Shown in pieces: positions 7,802 to 15,646 of a DNA stretch of 17,100 nucleotides. Origin of the DNA: REEB470 sp032117095 (lineage in GTDB: Bacteria; Bacillota; Bacilli; Paenibacillales; YIM-B00363). The position numbers and the translations under genes are program-made. Location of the stretch: positions 1 to 17,100 of the forward strand of contig JAULZZ010000037.1 of assembly GCA_032117095.1 (NCBI GenBank), written 5' to 3'. The notes under the pieces were generated by a model. That model did not search any database. It was not told the DNA's origin and was given only the letters and a program-made list of their open reading frames with translations. Position 1 is the stretch's first letter, and each line of letters starts with the position of its first letter.

Positions 7802-9199
7802 ATGGCAAAGAAAATGCCAGAGATCAGCGAGTACAAATATGGATTTCGTGACGAACACAAAGCGATCTTTCAGACGGGAAAAGGGCTCAACGCCGATGTG
7901 GTGACGCGCATTTCACAGTTGAAAAACGAACCAGACTGGATGTTACAGTTCCGACTCAAATCGCTGGAATTGTTCGAAAAAATGCCGATGCCTCGTTGGG
8001 GGGGCAACATGGATGAACTCGATTTTAATGAAATTCAGTATTACGTCAAGCCATCCGAAGGACAAGGGAAAACATGGGAAGAAGTCCCTTCAGAAATTAA
8101 ACAAACGTTCGACAAACTAGGCATCCCCGAAGCGGAACAAAAGTACTTGGCAGGGGTATCGGCACAGTATGAATCCGAAGTCGTGTACCATAGCATGCAA
8201 CAAGATTTGCAAGACAAAGGCGTATTGTTTATGGACACGGACACGGCACTCAAAGAACATCCCGACTTGTTGCGAAAATATTTTGGGACGATCATCCCCC
8301 CTTCGGACAATAAATTCGCTGCGTTGAATAGTGCCGTCTGGTCAGGGGGAAGTTTCATCTATGTCCCCAAAGGCGTACAGTGCGACATTCCGTTGCAAGC
8401 GTATTTCCGCATCAATTCCGAGAATATGGGGCAGTTTGAACGAACACTTATTATCGTGGATGAAGGCGCGTTCGTGCATTATGTCGAAGGGTGTACCGCC
8501 CCCATTTATTCCACAAACTCGCTGCATAGTGCCGTCGTCGAAATCATCTGCCTCAAAGATTCGCGGTGTCGGTACACGACGATCCAAAACTGGGCACCGA
8601 ACATTTATAATCTCGTCACCAAACGCGCAGTCGCCGAAGAAAATGCCACGATGGAATGGGTCGACGGCAATATTGGTTCAAAATTGACGATGAAATACCC
8701 TGCTGTCGTGCTCAAAGGGCGGGGGGCAAAAGGCATGGTGCTCTCCATTGCTGTCGCAGGAAAAGGGCAACATCAAGATGCTGGAGCCAAAATGACGCAT
8801 CTCGCCCCCGATACGACATCGACGATCGTCTCCAAATCCATCTCGAAACATGGCGGCAAAGTCACGTATCGCGGGTTGGCGAGTTTCGGAAGACAAGCGA
8901 CAGGGGCAAAAGCGAACATCAAGTGCGATACGTTGATCATGGACAATGATTCGACATCCGATACGATCCCATATAATGAAATCTTAAACGACAACGTGAC
9001 GTTGGAGCACGAAGCCACGGTATCCAAAGTATCTGAAGAACAGCTTTTTTATTTGATGAGTCGTGGGCTTTCTGATGCAGAAGCGACCCAAATGATCGTC
9101 ATGGGATTTATTGAACCGTTCACGAAACAACTGCCGATGGAATACGCCGTAGAAATGAATCGGTTGATTAAGTTTGAGATGGAAGGCAGCATCGGATAA
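7802..9199 (+). CDS. sufB: SufB, Fe-S cluster scaffold core subunit
   Basis: This 465-residue protein is the core scaffold on which SufBCD assembles the cluster. The sequence is highly typical: EYKYGFRDEHKAIF (10-23), PKGVQCDIPLQAYFRIN (189-205), YVEGCTAPIYS (227-237), RAVAEENATMEWVDGNIGSK (275-294) and YLMSRGLSDAEATQMIVMGFIEPF (417-440). Cys375 in IKCDTLIMDN and Glu402-His403-Glu404 in LEHEATV correspond to the cysteine and acidic/histidine residues needed for cluster assembly in Escherichia coli SufB. The start is the ATG at 7802, eight bases after AAGGAGG at 7787-7793. A TTG at 7796 is in frame but too close to that site. The gene is followed by a strong hairpin terminator. Confidence 0.97.
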   Translation: MAKKMPEISEYKYGFRDEHKAIFQTGKGLNADVVTRISQLKNEPDWMLQFRLKSLELFEKMPMPRWGGNMDELDFNEIQYYVKPSEGQGKTWEEVPSEIKQTFDKLGIPEAEQKYLAGVSAQYESEVVYHSMQQDLQDKGVLFMDTDTALKEHPDLLRKYFGTIIPPSDNKFAALNSAVWSGGSFIYVPKGVQCDIPLQAYFRINSENMGQFERTLIIVDEGAFVHYVEGCTAPIYSTNSLHSAVVEIICLKDSRCRYTTIQNWAPNIYNLVTKRAVAEENATMEWVDGNIGSKLTMKYPAVVLKGRGAKGMVLSIAVAGKGQHQDAGAKMTHLAPDTTSTIVSKSISKHGGKVTYRGLASFGRQATGAKANIKCDTLIMDNDSTSDTIPYNEILNDNVTLEHEATVSKVSEEQLFYLMSRGLSDAEATQMIVMGFIEPFTKQLPMEYAVEMNRLIKFEMEGSIG

Positions 9200-9217
9200 G
9201 CAAAGCCATAAGATGTG

Positions 9218-9258
9218 AAAACGGGTACAGCGCAGACGATGCGCATGTGCCTGTTTTT
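9218..9258 (+). terminator. Rho-independent terminator after sufB
   Basis: A stem of about 14 pairs is formed by ACGGGTACAGCGCA (9221-9234) and TGCGCATGTGCCTGT (9240-9254) with loop GACGA, one bulged A and two G-T pairs, followed by T5 (9254-9258). Four A bases precede the stem, so it could also stop leftward transcripts from the carotenoid operon. It lies 20 bases after the sufB stop. Confidence 0.85.
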
Positions 9259-9283
9259 ATATAAAGAGGATTTCTCTCGCATG

Positions 9284-9536
9284 ATACGCATACATCTTGA
9301 AACAGATACACGAAGGAGTGCCTTTTACGGGAAAGCAAAACAATGTCAACAGGTTAAGAGCTTACCCACAGTATGTTGCAATGAAACGAGAATCCGAAAA
9401 AACTTGACGTTTTTGAAAAAAATACCTAGGATCACTGATTCATCCGTACCCGAGATCATCCGCTTAACCTGTTGACATTGGAAAGCAAAAGGCAGGTTCA
9501 CCGATAGGGGGTATGGATTGAAATCGTATTTAGTAT
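9284..9536 (+). repeat. Interspersed 104-bp repeat, copy R2, degenerate and split by a 140-bp element
   Basis: Removing 9341-9480 and one 10-bp duplication restores a 103-base sequence that lines up with the other copies. The left end ATACGCATAC is degenerate. The block GTGCCTTTTACGGGAAAGCAA is well kept, and the right end AAATCGTATTTAGTAT aligns to AAATCGTGTTTCGTAT of copy R4. This is the most diverged copy, so it may be the oldest. Confidence 0.7.
9341..9480. mobile_element. 140-bp MITE with 18-bp perfect inverted ends and a 10-bp target duplication
   Basis: The left end CAATGTCAACAGGTTAAG (9341-9358) is the exact reverse complement of the right end CTTAACCTGTTGACATTG (9463-9480). Flanking copies of GAAAGCAAAA lie at 9331-9340 and 9481-9490, an exact 10-bp target duplication. 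There is no coding capacity, so it must be mobilised in trans. The CA.TG start, the TTAAG at the inner end and a 10-bp duplication recall IS4-family IS231 elements and their MIC cassettes, but that link is inference. Inside, TTGACG (9404-9409) and TAGGAT (9427-9432), 17 bases apart, look like a weak outward promoter on the plus strand. Insertion within repeat R2 shows it arrived after R2. Confidence 0.9.
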
Positions 9537-9633
9537 AAACAACATTTCCGTCTACATTCCGTGCTTTGTACGGAGATAACATTTTCTCACTCCCCGCTAT
9601 ATTCCCATGCTTCCTTGCACGTTTCGTTCCCCT

Positions 9634-11163
9634 TCACAGCGGCCAAGCCGGCATCCCTGCATCTCGTAGCACGGCATGCGCAGCCAACGTGCCACTCAGG
9701 ACGACCATCGGCGTGCCTCCACCGGGATGCACCGTGCCACCACAAGCATACAGCCCCTGGAGGTTTCGCTTCTTAATGCCCGCACGCCAAAACGTCTGGC
9801 GCATGCCATGCGATGTGCGCCCGTACAACGCCCCGCGCCATGCCCCAGTGCGTTCCATAATATCGACGGGAGAATACGTTTGTTTTGCGTGAATCGAGGA
9901 TTTTATTTCCGCCAATCCATACGCCTCAAGCCGCTCAAACAGGTGCGCATGATAGGCCTCCGCTCGTTGTCGCACTGCCTCAGGATGGCGCATGTCTTCA
10001 TCGGACAAAGGTGGCACGTTCGTCATCAGGTATACATTCGTGCCATGCGGACTGCGCTGCGGGTCTGTCGCCCCAGAAAAGCAAACATACAGTGCAGGAT
10101 TTTTTGGCCACCGCCGACGTTCGAATATATCGACAAATTCTTGGTCGTACTGCGCAGGATAAAATAAATTATGATGGCTCAAATGAGGGTACGTTTTTGC
10201 TACGGCGGCCAACGTGACAATGCCGGATAAGGAATACGTCGGCGATTTTTTTGGCGCAAAAGAGTTTTTATGCGTAGGTGTGCCGTGATGGCAAGCGGAA
10301 ATCCACTGCTGTGTCCGCATTTCATCCACATTGGACACGACGACGTCTGCCTCCAAACGTTCGCCTTGTGCCGTTTCGATGCCCCGCACAATGCCTTGTT
10401 CTGCCCTGATGCCGGTGACCGTACACGCCGTGACGATGCGCACGCCTTGGGCACGCGCCAATCGCACCAATGCTTCGACCAACGTATAATTTCCCCCTTT
10501 GATCCAATACACCCCGTGGACGGCTTCCATATGGGCGATCATGCTCATCGTTGCCGGCGTGTGTGCCGGATGCGATCCGACATACGTTGCATACCGGTTC
10601 ATCATCGCCAGCAGGCGAGAGTCTTGAAAAAATTGACGATGAAATGCCTCCATCGACTGCCACGGACGGACGCGTAGGAGGGCATACGCCAACGCAGGAG
10701 AGACGTAATGGTCCCAGTGGGTAAAGGGACGGCGAAAAAAGTGTTCCTCCGCGAGGCGATGCATGTCCCCGCATGCCGCGAGAAAGCGATGAAAACCTTG
10801 GCGATCGGCCATCGAACAGCCGCGTAGTTGTTCGTCCATGTGATCTGGATTGCGCGTCAGTTGAATGACGGAGCCATCGTGAAAATGATTGCGGCTGTGC
10901 ACGGGCAAACGCACAAAAGACAGCTGTGGATCGACCTTGGATGCACACAACGCAAACACACGTTCAAATATCCACGGCATCGTAATCGTGGAAGGACCAA
11001 AGTCAAAACGATGGTCGCCCAACGTCACATCTTGTAATTTTCCACCGAGCGTTTCGTTTTTTTCGACGAGTGTCACACGCATGCCATAATGGGCGAGCAA
11101 GGCGGCTGCGGTCAGCCCGCCGAGTCCCCCCCCGACCACGATGACGTTACGGGCTTGTTTCAT
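9634..11163 (-). CDS. crtP: C30 carotenoid oxygenase/desaturase of the CrtP (CrtNb) type
   Basis: This 509-residue FAD-dependent amine-oxidase-fold enzyme belongs to the CrtI/CrtN superfamily. The N-terminal dinucleotide fold is VVGGGLGGLTAA (9-20), followed by VEKNETLGGK and FDFGPSTITMPWIFE. The C-terminal flavin motif is GGTVHPGGGTPMVVLSG (about 474-490). The GPS.TMP.IFE, YVGS, MSMIAHME and HPGGG.PMV.LSG versions resemble Staphylococcus CrtP/CrtNb, which oxidises the terminal methyl of diaponeurosporene or diapolycopene, more than the CrtN desaturase, whose end normally reads HPG.G.P.V. An activity as a desaturase cannot be excluded. The ATG has AGGAAG eight bases upstream and overlaps the crtQ-like stop by 4 bases. 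It is the last gene of the carotenoid cluster and converges on sufB. Confidence 0.82.
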   Translation of the reverse strand: MKQARNVIVVGGGLGGLTAAALLAHYGMRVTLVEKNETLGGKLQDVTLGDHRFDFGPSTITMPWIFERVFALCASKVDPQLSFVRLPVHSRNHFHDGSVIQLTRNPDHMDEQLRGCSMADRQGFHRFLAACGDMHRLAEEHFFRRPFTHWDHYVSPALAYALLRVRPWQSMEAFHRQFFQDSRLLAMMNRYATYVGSHPAHTPATMSMIAHMEAVHGVYWIKGGNYTLVEALVRLARAQGVRIVTACTVTGIRAEQGIVRGIETAQGERLEADVVVSNVDEMRTQQWISACHHGTPTHKNSFAPKKSPTYSLSGIVTLAAVAKTYPHLSHHNLFYPAQYDQEFVDIFERRRWPKNPALYVCFSGATDPQRSPHGTNVYLMTNVPPLSDEDMRHPEAVRQRAEAYHAHLFERLEAYGLAEIKSSIHAKQTYSPVDIMERTGAWRGALYGRTSHGMRQTFWRAGIKKRNLQGLYACGGTVHPGGGTPMVVLSGTLAAHAVLRDAGMPAWPL

Positions 11164-12302
11164 GATTCATACTTCCTTTCTTTCCACCAATAGCCACTTT
11201 TACGGAGGGCGCGATACCACGATCGCAACCCCAAGACGACGAGCAAGGCCATGGAATAAGGAAGGCATGCGCTCCATCGTACGCGTACGCCAAACCGACG
11301 ATCGACAGTTGCCTTGGTGCATATGCCGACGAGCACACACCCGATCCATCCCCACATGGCGTACGGGGACCGGGTCCACACGGCATAGGCAATGCCACAG
11401 ACAGGCACGATGTACAACAGCGTGTACAGCAGTAAAATGCCTAAAAACAGCGGGGTCGATCGCCCCATCCCATTAAATATATTTTTGGCAAAACCGTCCC
11501 ACACCCCTTGGGGAGTGCGATACATTTCACAAGCGACAACAGGGCAAATGTCTACGAGGGAGACAGCAAATCCGTTTCTCTTTACAGCTTTTGCCATGAC
11601 CATGTCTTCGACGAGCGCATGACGGTGAAGGGGAGCGGCATGCCCCCCGATGTGATCATATACCGTTTTGCGATACAGCATGAACGCACCGTGGGCCGCG
11701 ATAAAATGAGGATGCACAGCAGTACGCACGAAAGATACGGGCAAATGAAGCGCAATCACAAAATGCATCAACGGCAACACAAGCCACCCTAATGCGTGCG
11801 TAGACACGACCCGGGGGAACCCCGTGAGCAGCCCTGCATCGTACGTTTGGGCGGTGACTAGCGTGCGCGAAAGCATGTTTGCGTCGTGGATCGTATCTGC
11901 ATCGGTAAACAACAGCCACTCTCCTTTGGCGTGTGTCGCCAACTGCGCACAGGCGTGACATTTGCCGATCCACCCATCGGGCAAGGGCTTGCCGGTGAGC
12001 AGGGTGATGCGTGGATCCAACTGTGCATGCATCTGTACGATGTGGGCAGTTTCATCGTGCGATTCATCATCTAAGACGAGCAACTCCCAAGAGGCATACG
12101 TTTGTTTTCGCAAAGACGCAATGCACCGTCCGACCATCTGCGCTTCGTTTCGTGCGGGGAGCAGAATCGAGACGAGGGGTTGGGGTTGCGCCGACAAGGG
12201 GGTATCTTCGGGGGGCAACAAGGACGGCCATTGGCGCACGTTGAGGATGACCCAACCCAACAGCACAAGATGAACGAAAAGCATACAGAGAAGGATGGTC
12301 AT
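11160..12302 (-). CDS. crtQ: CrtQ-like family 2 glycosyltransferase of carotenoid synthesis
   Basis: This 380-residue membrane-attached glycosyltransferase has an N-terminal membrane segment (3-21), a GT2 catalytic domain and two or three C-terminal membrane segments (285-305, 312-330, 345-360). Catalytic-domain marks are SILLPARNE (45-53), VLDDES (76-81), the DXD-type FTDADT (132-137) and the acidic VEDMVMAKAVK (231-241), with DGWIGKCHACAQLA (109-122) between. The WIGK, EDM and GVW.GFAKN stretches match 4,4'-diaponeurosporenoate glycosyltransferase (CrtQ, about 375 residues in Staphylococcus). It probably adds glucose to a carboxylated or hydroxylated C30 carotenoid. It follows a 322-base gap holding repeat R3 and overlaps the crtP-like gene (ATGA). 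The ribosome site AGCAGG is modest. Confidence 0.85.
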   Translation of the reverse strand: MTILLCMLFVHLVLLGWVILNVRQWPSLLPPEDTPLSAQPQPLVSILLPARNEAQMVGRCIASLRKQTYASWELLVLDDESHDETAHIVQMHAQLDPRITLLTGKPLPDGWIGKCHACAQLATHAKGEWLLFTDADTIHDANMLSRTLVTAQTYDAGLLTGFPRVVSTHALGWLVLPLMHFVIALHLPVSFVRTAVHPHFIAAHGAFMLYRKTVYDHIGGHAAPLHRHALVEDMVMAKAVKRNGFAVSLVDICPVVACEMYRTPQGVWDGFAKNIFNGMGRSTPLFLGILLLYTLLYIVPVCGIAYAVWTRSPYAMWGWIGCVLVGICTKATVDRRFGVRVRWSACLPYSMALLVVLGLRSWYRALRKSGYWWKERKYES

Positions 12303-12624
12303 GAGCGAACCTGCTTTCTACATAAAGGCGATGTCATACGCATCCCTTGTTGAAACCATACAGACAGGGGGATGCTTTTTATCAAGAAAGAAAGCAAAAA
12401 GGGGGGGCTCCGAACATTTGTATGACATGCAATGCGGAGGAGTGGCGTGCATTCGATGATGGCACATTCAATACGAAACACGATCGGAATACAGCGAACC
12501 TAGTGGTTAAAAGTCCTTTTGCTTTCCCGTAAAAGGGAGCCCTCTGCATAGATGGTTTTCATCTGTGTTTCGTACGAGATACGGACCACGATGCGCAGGA
12601 GGCATGTATCCAAAAAAGGGAGAC
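12303..12624. other. Gap inside the carotenoid cluster, no gene
   Basis: These 322 bases lie between the acyltransferase stop and the crtQ-like start. Repeat R3 (12471-12575) occupies the middle. On the plus strand GCATCCC (12340-12346) pairs with GGGATGC (12369-12375) and is followed by T5, a terminator-like hairpin antisense to the operon with a long 22-base loop. I see no convincing crtQ promoter on the minus strand. Confidence 0.7.
12471..12575 (-). repeat. Interspersed 104-bp repeat, copy R3 (inverted)
   Basis: Read on the minus strand it begins GTACGAAACACAGATGAAAAC, carries CATCTATGCAGAGGG, CTTTTACGGGAAAGCAAAAG and TTTTAACCACTAGG, and ends CGATCGTGTTTCGTAT. The order and spacing match copies R1 and R6 over the whole 105 bases. 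It sits inside the carotenoid cluster with its right end toward crtQ. Confidence 0.88.
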
Positions 12625-13362
12625 CTACCACGGTCTTCCTGTGGATGGTTTTCCTGCCAACAAAGGCGTGTGTGGGAGGGGAATGCCAAGATGTAACGCG
12701 GTATGTATCTCATCGAGCTGTGCCGTGACGCGTGCTTCCAGCGTGCCCCCTGCCTCATCGATCAGATGCATTGCGACGGCTTCTCCGACCGTAATATACG
12801 CAACGGGGTATTGTTCCTGCCCCATGACATAGGCGAACGATACGGGCACGACCATACAGGGAATCGCTCGTTTGTTGCACGTGCGGATGATCCATGGCAA
12901 GCCACCCAAAAAGCCCAACGGGCGCACCGTGAGCGGACGGACTTCTCCTTGGGGAAACAGCCAAACGGCGCGCGTCCGCCCTGTGGGGTCTTGCGTGGCG
13001 AGGAGGTCGATCAAGTAGTGCAACGACGCTTGGATGTCGCGAGGCGAGTGGCGATCGATCGAAAATGCCCCTATTTTGGCGAAAAAAGGATGCTTTCGCA
13101 AACCTGCTTCGCTCATCATGCCATACACATCATGCCCAAAGACGAGGCCATTGAGCATAAAAGCAAACAAGCCGTCCCACCAACTGCTGTGGTTGCAGAT
13201 GAACAGTCGGGGGACTGCGGTGTGGGGTGTCACGGGAGAAGCTACATCGGATGCATGCACATCGATGAACACGTGTGCAAAGGAACGTCTCGTCAGCCAG
13301 ACGGCGTAACGTAAAAACATTTTCTCAAAAAGCGGACGTTTTCTCGCCTGAATCAAGGGCAT
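12625..13362 (-). CDS. PlsC-type acyltransferase of the carotenoid cluster
   Basis: This is a 245-residue acyltransferase of the LPLAT/PlsC superfamily. The acyltransferase motifs are in order: NHSSWWD (motif I, histidine and aspartate at about 77-83), GAFSIDR (II), FPQGEVRP (III) and VVPVSFAYV (IV). By position it would esterify the sugar of a glycosylated carotenoid with a fatty acid, the job of CrtO in Staphylococcus. CrtO is a small unrelated membrane protein, so this would be a functional replacement; a phospholipid acyltransferase role is possible. A longer frame begins at 13473. I choose the ATG at 13362 because GAAGGG lies six bases upstream; the ATG at 13368 has no room for a site. 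The start overlaps the cruF-like gene by 38 bases. Confidence 0.82.
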   Translation of the reverse strand: MPLIQARKRPLFEKMFLRYAVWLTRRSFAHVFIDVHASDVASPVTPHTAVPRLFICNHSSWWDGLFAFMLNGLVFGHDVYGMMSEAGLRKHPFFAKIGAFSIDRHSPRDIQASLHYLIDLLATQDPTGRTRAVWLFPQGEVRPLTVRPLGFLGGLPWIIRTCNKRAIPCMVVPVSFAYVMGQEQYPVAYITVGEAVAMHLIDEAGGTLEARVTAQLDEIHTALHLGIPLPHTPLLAGKPSTGRPW

Positions 13363-14173
13363 GCCCATCCCTTCTGCCACCGACGACAACCCCATAGCCG
13401 ATCGCTGCGCCCCAAGGGAGCAACGCCCCGAGGAGTGCCCCGACCAAGCCGTGTTGCCACGCCATACTCCCAAACAGTAAAAACAGCGTCACAGTCAGCC
13501 ACAACGGCGTATTGTCCCAGCGTACACACGACAACACGTACGTACGAAACGCACGTCGCCATGCCGGTGCCGTGGCATACAACACAACAAAGGAGGTCAA
13601 TACCCAGCAGGCGAAATTCGTCCACGGGATGCCGTACCATTGCCAGTCACTCGTCTTTTCCCATGTCCAATATCCTTGGGCGAACGCCACGGGATCGAGC
13701 ACAAGATCGAACGCCCCTGCGAGCAACGCCCCCCACAGCGACCACATAAACCGCGATTGAATCGTCGGCGGTGTACACGCCACGGCCATCATCAGTACCG
13801 TCAACCAAGCAAACGGAATCGCCCAAGGCACCCCGAACAAGAAGGGGGTGAATGCATCGCCATACGCATACGTACCAAACCACCATCCCGTTTGCACGCC
13901 GAACCACTCTGCCCCATACGTCACCATCCCCGTCACGCTTGCGATCCCCGTCGCCGAACGTGCACCAAGACGACGCCACAGCCACACGAAACCTACCGTT
14001 CCTGCGAGCATCAAGTACACGCCGTTTGCCCATTGCAACGAGGCAGGCAGGGTACGAGTAAGCAACAACACCATGCCGATCGCAAACCACACGCCATATC
14101 CCCAAGTCAAGAGCCGGTGCAGTGTTTTGGGTCGTTGGGCGGGGATCATGGATTGCACACCCTCGTCCGTCAT
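13325..14173 (-). CDS. cruF: CruF-like carotenoid hydratase family membrane protein (DUF422)
   Basis: This 282-residue polytopic membrane protein has about seven or eight hydrophobic segments, rich in Trp, Gly and Phe. The blocks TYGAEWFGVQTGWWFGTYAYGD, FGVPWAIPFAWL, GALLAGAFDLVLDPVA and YWTWE....WYGIPWTNFACW are characteristic of PF04240-type proteins such as CruF, the carotenoid 1',2'-hydratase. The conserved acidic residues in AEWFG and DLVLDPVA are good candidates for the active site. It would add water to a terminal psi-end double bond, making a tertiary hydroxyl that can be glycosylated. A longer frame starts at 14302 but lies inside the crtM-like gene; the ATG at 14173 overlaps that gene's TGA (ATGA) and has GAAGGGAAG upstream. 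The substrate, C30 or C40, is inferred from neighbours. Confidence 0.85.
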   Translation of the reverse strand: MTDEGVQSMIPAQRPKTLHRLLTWGYGVWFAIGMVLLLTRTLPASLQWANGVYLMLAGTVGFVWLWRRLGARSATGIASVTGMVTYGAEWFGVQTGWWFGTYAYGDAFTPFLFGVPWAIPFAWLTVLMMAVACTPPTIQSRFMWSLWGALLAGAFDLVLDPVAFAQGYWTWEKTSDWQWYGIPWTNFACWVLTSFVVLYATAPAWRRAFRTYVLSCVRWDNTPLWLTVTLFLLFGSMAWQHGLVGALLGALLPWGAAIGYGVVVGGRRDGHALDSGEKTSAF

Positions 14174-15054
14174 GGTGATGTCTTCCCTTCGGCTGACAAC
14201 AACGTCATCTGGTTTGCCAGCAAAGACGCCACAATCTTCATCTTGGTCGCATGTGAAATGCGTACGCGTTGTCGAAACACATCCCCACGTCGGCGCACAC
14301 ACTCATCCAAAATGGCCCGATAAATCGAGGACGCCGCCAACAAAGACAGCTGACTTTCTCGCGGATACAGCATACTGCCGGCAATGCCGGCTTCATAGTG
14401 CGCTTGTGCGACCATGACCATTTCCATAAACACCCCCGACCAACCTGGGGCGTTTGTCCCGAGGGGGATCGTCTCGGGGTCATAGCCGTAGCGTTGCATC
14501 ACTGCGGTGGGGAGATAGACGCGGCCACGCCGATAATCTTCCGCAACGTCGCGGAGGATGTTGGTGAGCTGCATGGCTTGTCCGAGACGGATCGCTTGGG
14601 TTGCCATTTCGTTTGTCGGATTTGGAGACAAGATCGGGAGAATCATCAGACCGACAGTGCCCGCCACAAGGTAGCCGTAATGGTCCAATGCCTCGATCGT
14701 CGCATAGGGCGTATGTACGATATCTTGGCGCTGCCCGATGACCATATCGTCGAACGGTTTTTTTTGCATATCGTAACGACTGAACGTGTCGGCCAAGGCA
14801 ATCCAAAGTAAACCGTCGGGCACGTCTCCTTTACAAAAGGCATCGAAGTCCAGCGCAAACCCATCGAGCAACGGGGTGGCTTCGGCAGGGGCATGTTGAT
14901 CGACGAGGTCATCGATCGTCCGACAAAACGCATACACCGCCCAAATGGCTTGTTGTGAAGGACCGGGCAACAAACGAAACGCCCGATAAAACGAGGAGGA
15001 GTGTTTTTGTGTTAATTTTTCACAATAGGCATAGGCACGACGTACGATACGCAA
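14170..15054 (-). CDS. crtM: Squalene/phytoene synthase family enzyme, CrtM/CrtB-like
   Basis: This roughly 294-residue head-to-head prenyl synthase would condense two farnesyl (C30) or geranylgeranyl (C40) diphosphates, the first step of carotenoid synthesis. Both aspartate-rich motifs are present: TIDDLVD (47-52) and LRDVAEDYRRGRVYLP (167-182). KHSSSFYRAFRLLP (17-30) and GQAMQLTNILRD (158-169) are classic trans-isoprenyl synthase signatures. Neighbouring crtP- and crtQ-like genes favour C30 product (dehydrosqualene or an apo-phytoene), but the sequence alone does not decide chain length. The start is uncertain. A TTG at 15081 gives nine more residues but has no ribosome site, whereas the TTG at 15054 follows AGGTGA by five bases. 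It is the first gene of the carotenoid cluster; I see no clear promoter. Confidence 0.9.
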   Translation of the reverse strand: MRIVRRAYAYCEKLTQKHSSSFYRAFRLLPGPSQQAIWAVYAFCRTIDDLVDQHAPAEATPLLDGFALDFDAFCKGDVPDGLLWIALADTFSRYDMQKKPFDDMVIGQRQDIVHTPYATIEALDHYGYLVAGTVGLMILPILSPNPTNEMATQAIRLGQAMQLTNILRDVAEDYRRGRVYLPTAVMQRYGYDPETIPLGTNAPGWSGVFMEMVMVAQAHYEAGIAGSMLYPRESQLSLLAASSIYRAILDECVRRRGDVFRQRVRISHATKMKIVASLLANQMTLLSAEGKTSP

Positions 15055-15059
15055 AGGAA

Positions 15060-15065
15060 TCACCT
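15060..15065 (-). promoter_or_regulatory. Ribosome binding site deciding the crtM-like start
   Basis: On the minus strand AGGTGA, fully complementary to the 3' end of 16S rRNA, lies five bases before the TTG at 15054. The alternative TTG at 15081 has no such site. Confidence 0.5.
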
Positions 15066-15155
15066 GCTTCTTTCGCTGCAACCAAGTATGTTGCGTTTCA
15101 CCGTTTTGCGGAGGAAATGTGCATCCGTATTTTCATGCATATACACGAATGAGGA

Positions 15156-15355
15156 ATACGAAACACGGATGAAAAACATCTATGCAGAGGGCCTCTCTAT
15201 ACAATCTACCACACGCATAAACATGTTCAAAAAAATGTTTTTTACGGCAAGATAATTTTTTACAAAATCGTGTAGAGGTGCCCTAGGGGGCTACCTTTTA
15301 CGAAAAAAAGGATTTTTAACCAATAGGATCGCGATATTCAAATCGTGTTTCGTAT
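15156..15355 (+). repeat. Interspersed repeat, copy R4, long (200-bp) composite form
   Basis: The ends are ATACGAAACACGGATG and AAATCGTGTTTCGTAT, so the 12-bp inverted ends are perfect. Relative to copy R6 there are about 96 extra bases after GCAGAGGG. The rest, from GGGGCTACCTTTTACG to the right end, aligns with R6. Confidence 0.88.
15188..15284. mobile_element. 97-bp block with inverted ends nested in repeat R4
   Basis: The left end AGGGCCTCTCTATACA and the right end TGTAGAGGTGCCCT are imperfect inverted repeats; the right end reversed reads AGGGCACCTCTACA. The interior is A/T-rich with no coding frame. Target duplication cannot be judged because the site is a run of G. It may be a second small mobile element or an internal arm of a longer repeat subfamily. 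Confidence 0.5.
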
Positions 15356-15646
15356 AAAACACCTTTTTTTGCAAAAGGCATCGTCCTGTGTATAGATTTT
15401 CAATAAGGAATTTGGACTACGCCTCAATTATACATCATCTGGTACGTATTTTATACTGTACGTGTTATCGGGGTCAAACGACCATCCGAAGTGCAATGGG
15501 ATCATTTAAGGCGGAACATTTTTTACTTTGCACGATGCCTTGTCGAAACTAGGAAAAAAATTTTCTTTCTAAAAGTAAGGGGATGTAGCGTGGGGAACAA
15601 CGAAGTGAAGGATGGAAAAGCGAACCGCCTTTTGGAGGGGGAAGCT

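Larger units (their letters stand above)
9200..9633. other. Convergent intergenic region, no gene
   Basis: These 434 bases separate the ends of sufB (plus) and the crtP-like gene (minus). They hold the terminator at 9218-9258 and repeat R2 (9284-9536) split by a 140-bp element. The 86-residue frame starting at 9215 runs across all three and has no coding character. The last 100 bases next to crtP show only a small hairpin, CCGTGC-TTT-GTACGG. Confidence 0.8.

Noticed and set aside
10322..10948. 208-codon minus-strand frame
   Set aside because: A shifted frame inside the crtP-like gene; the peptide is low-complexity Arg/Ser-rich.
12340..12380. Terminator-like hairpin with T5 on the plus strand
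   Set aside because: The 22-base loop is long and no plus-strand gene lies upstream; kept only as a note within the gap description.
13640..14323. 227-codon plus-strand frame
   Set aside because: It is antisense to the cruF-like and crtM-like genes, rich in Arg, His and Pro, and has no ribosome site; a shadow of the real genes.
15118..15153. 11-codon frame after GGAGGA on the plus strand upstream of repeat R4
   Set aside because: Has a ribosome-site-like stretch but is very short, lacks a promoter I can see, and there is nothing downstream to regulate.
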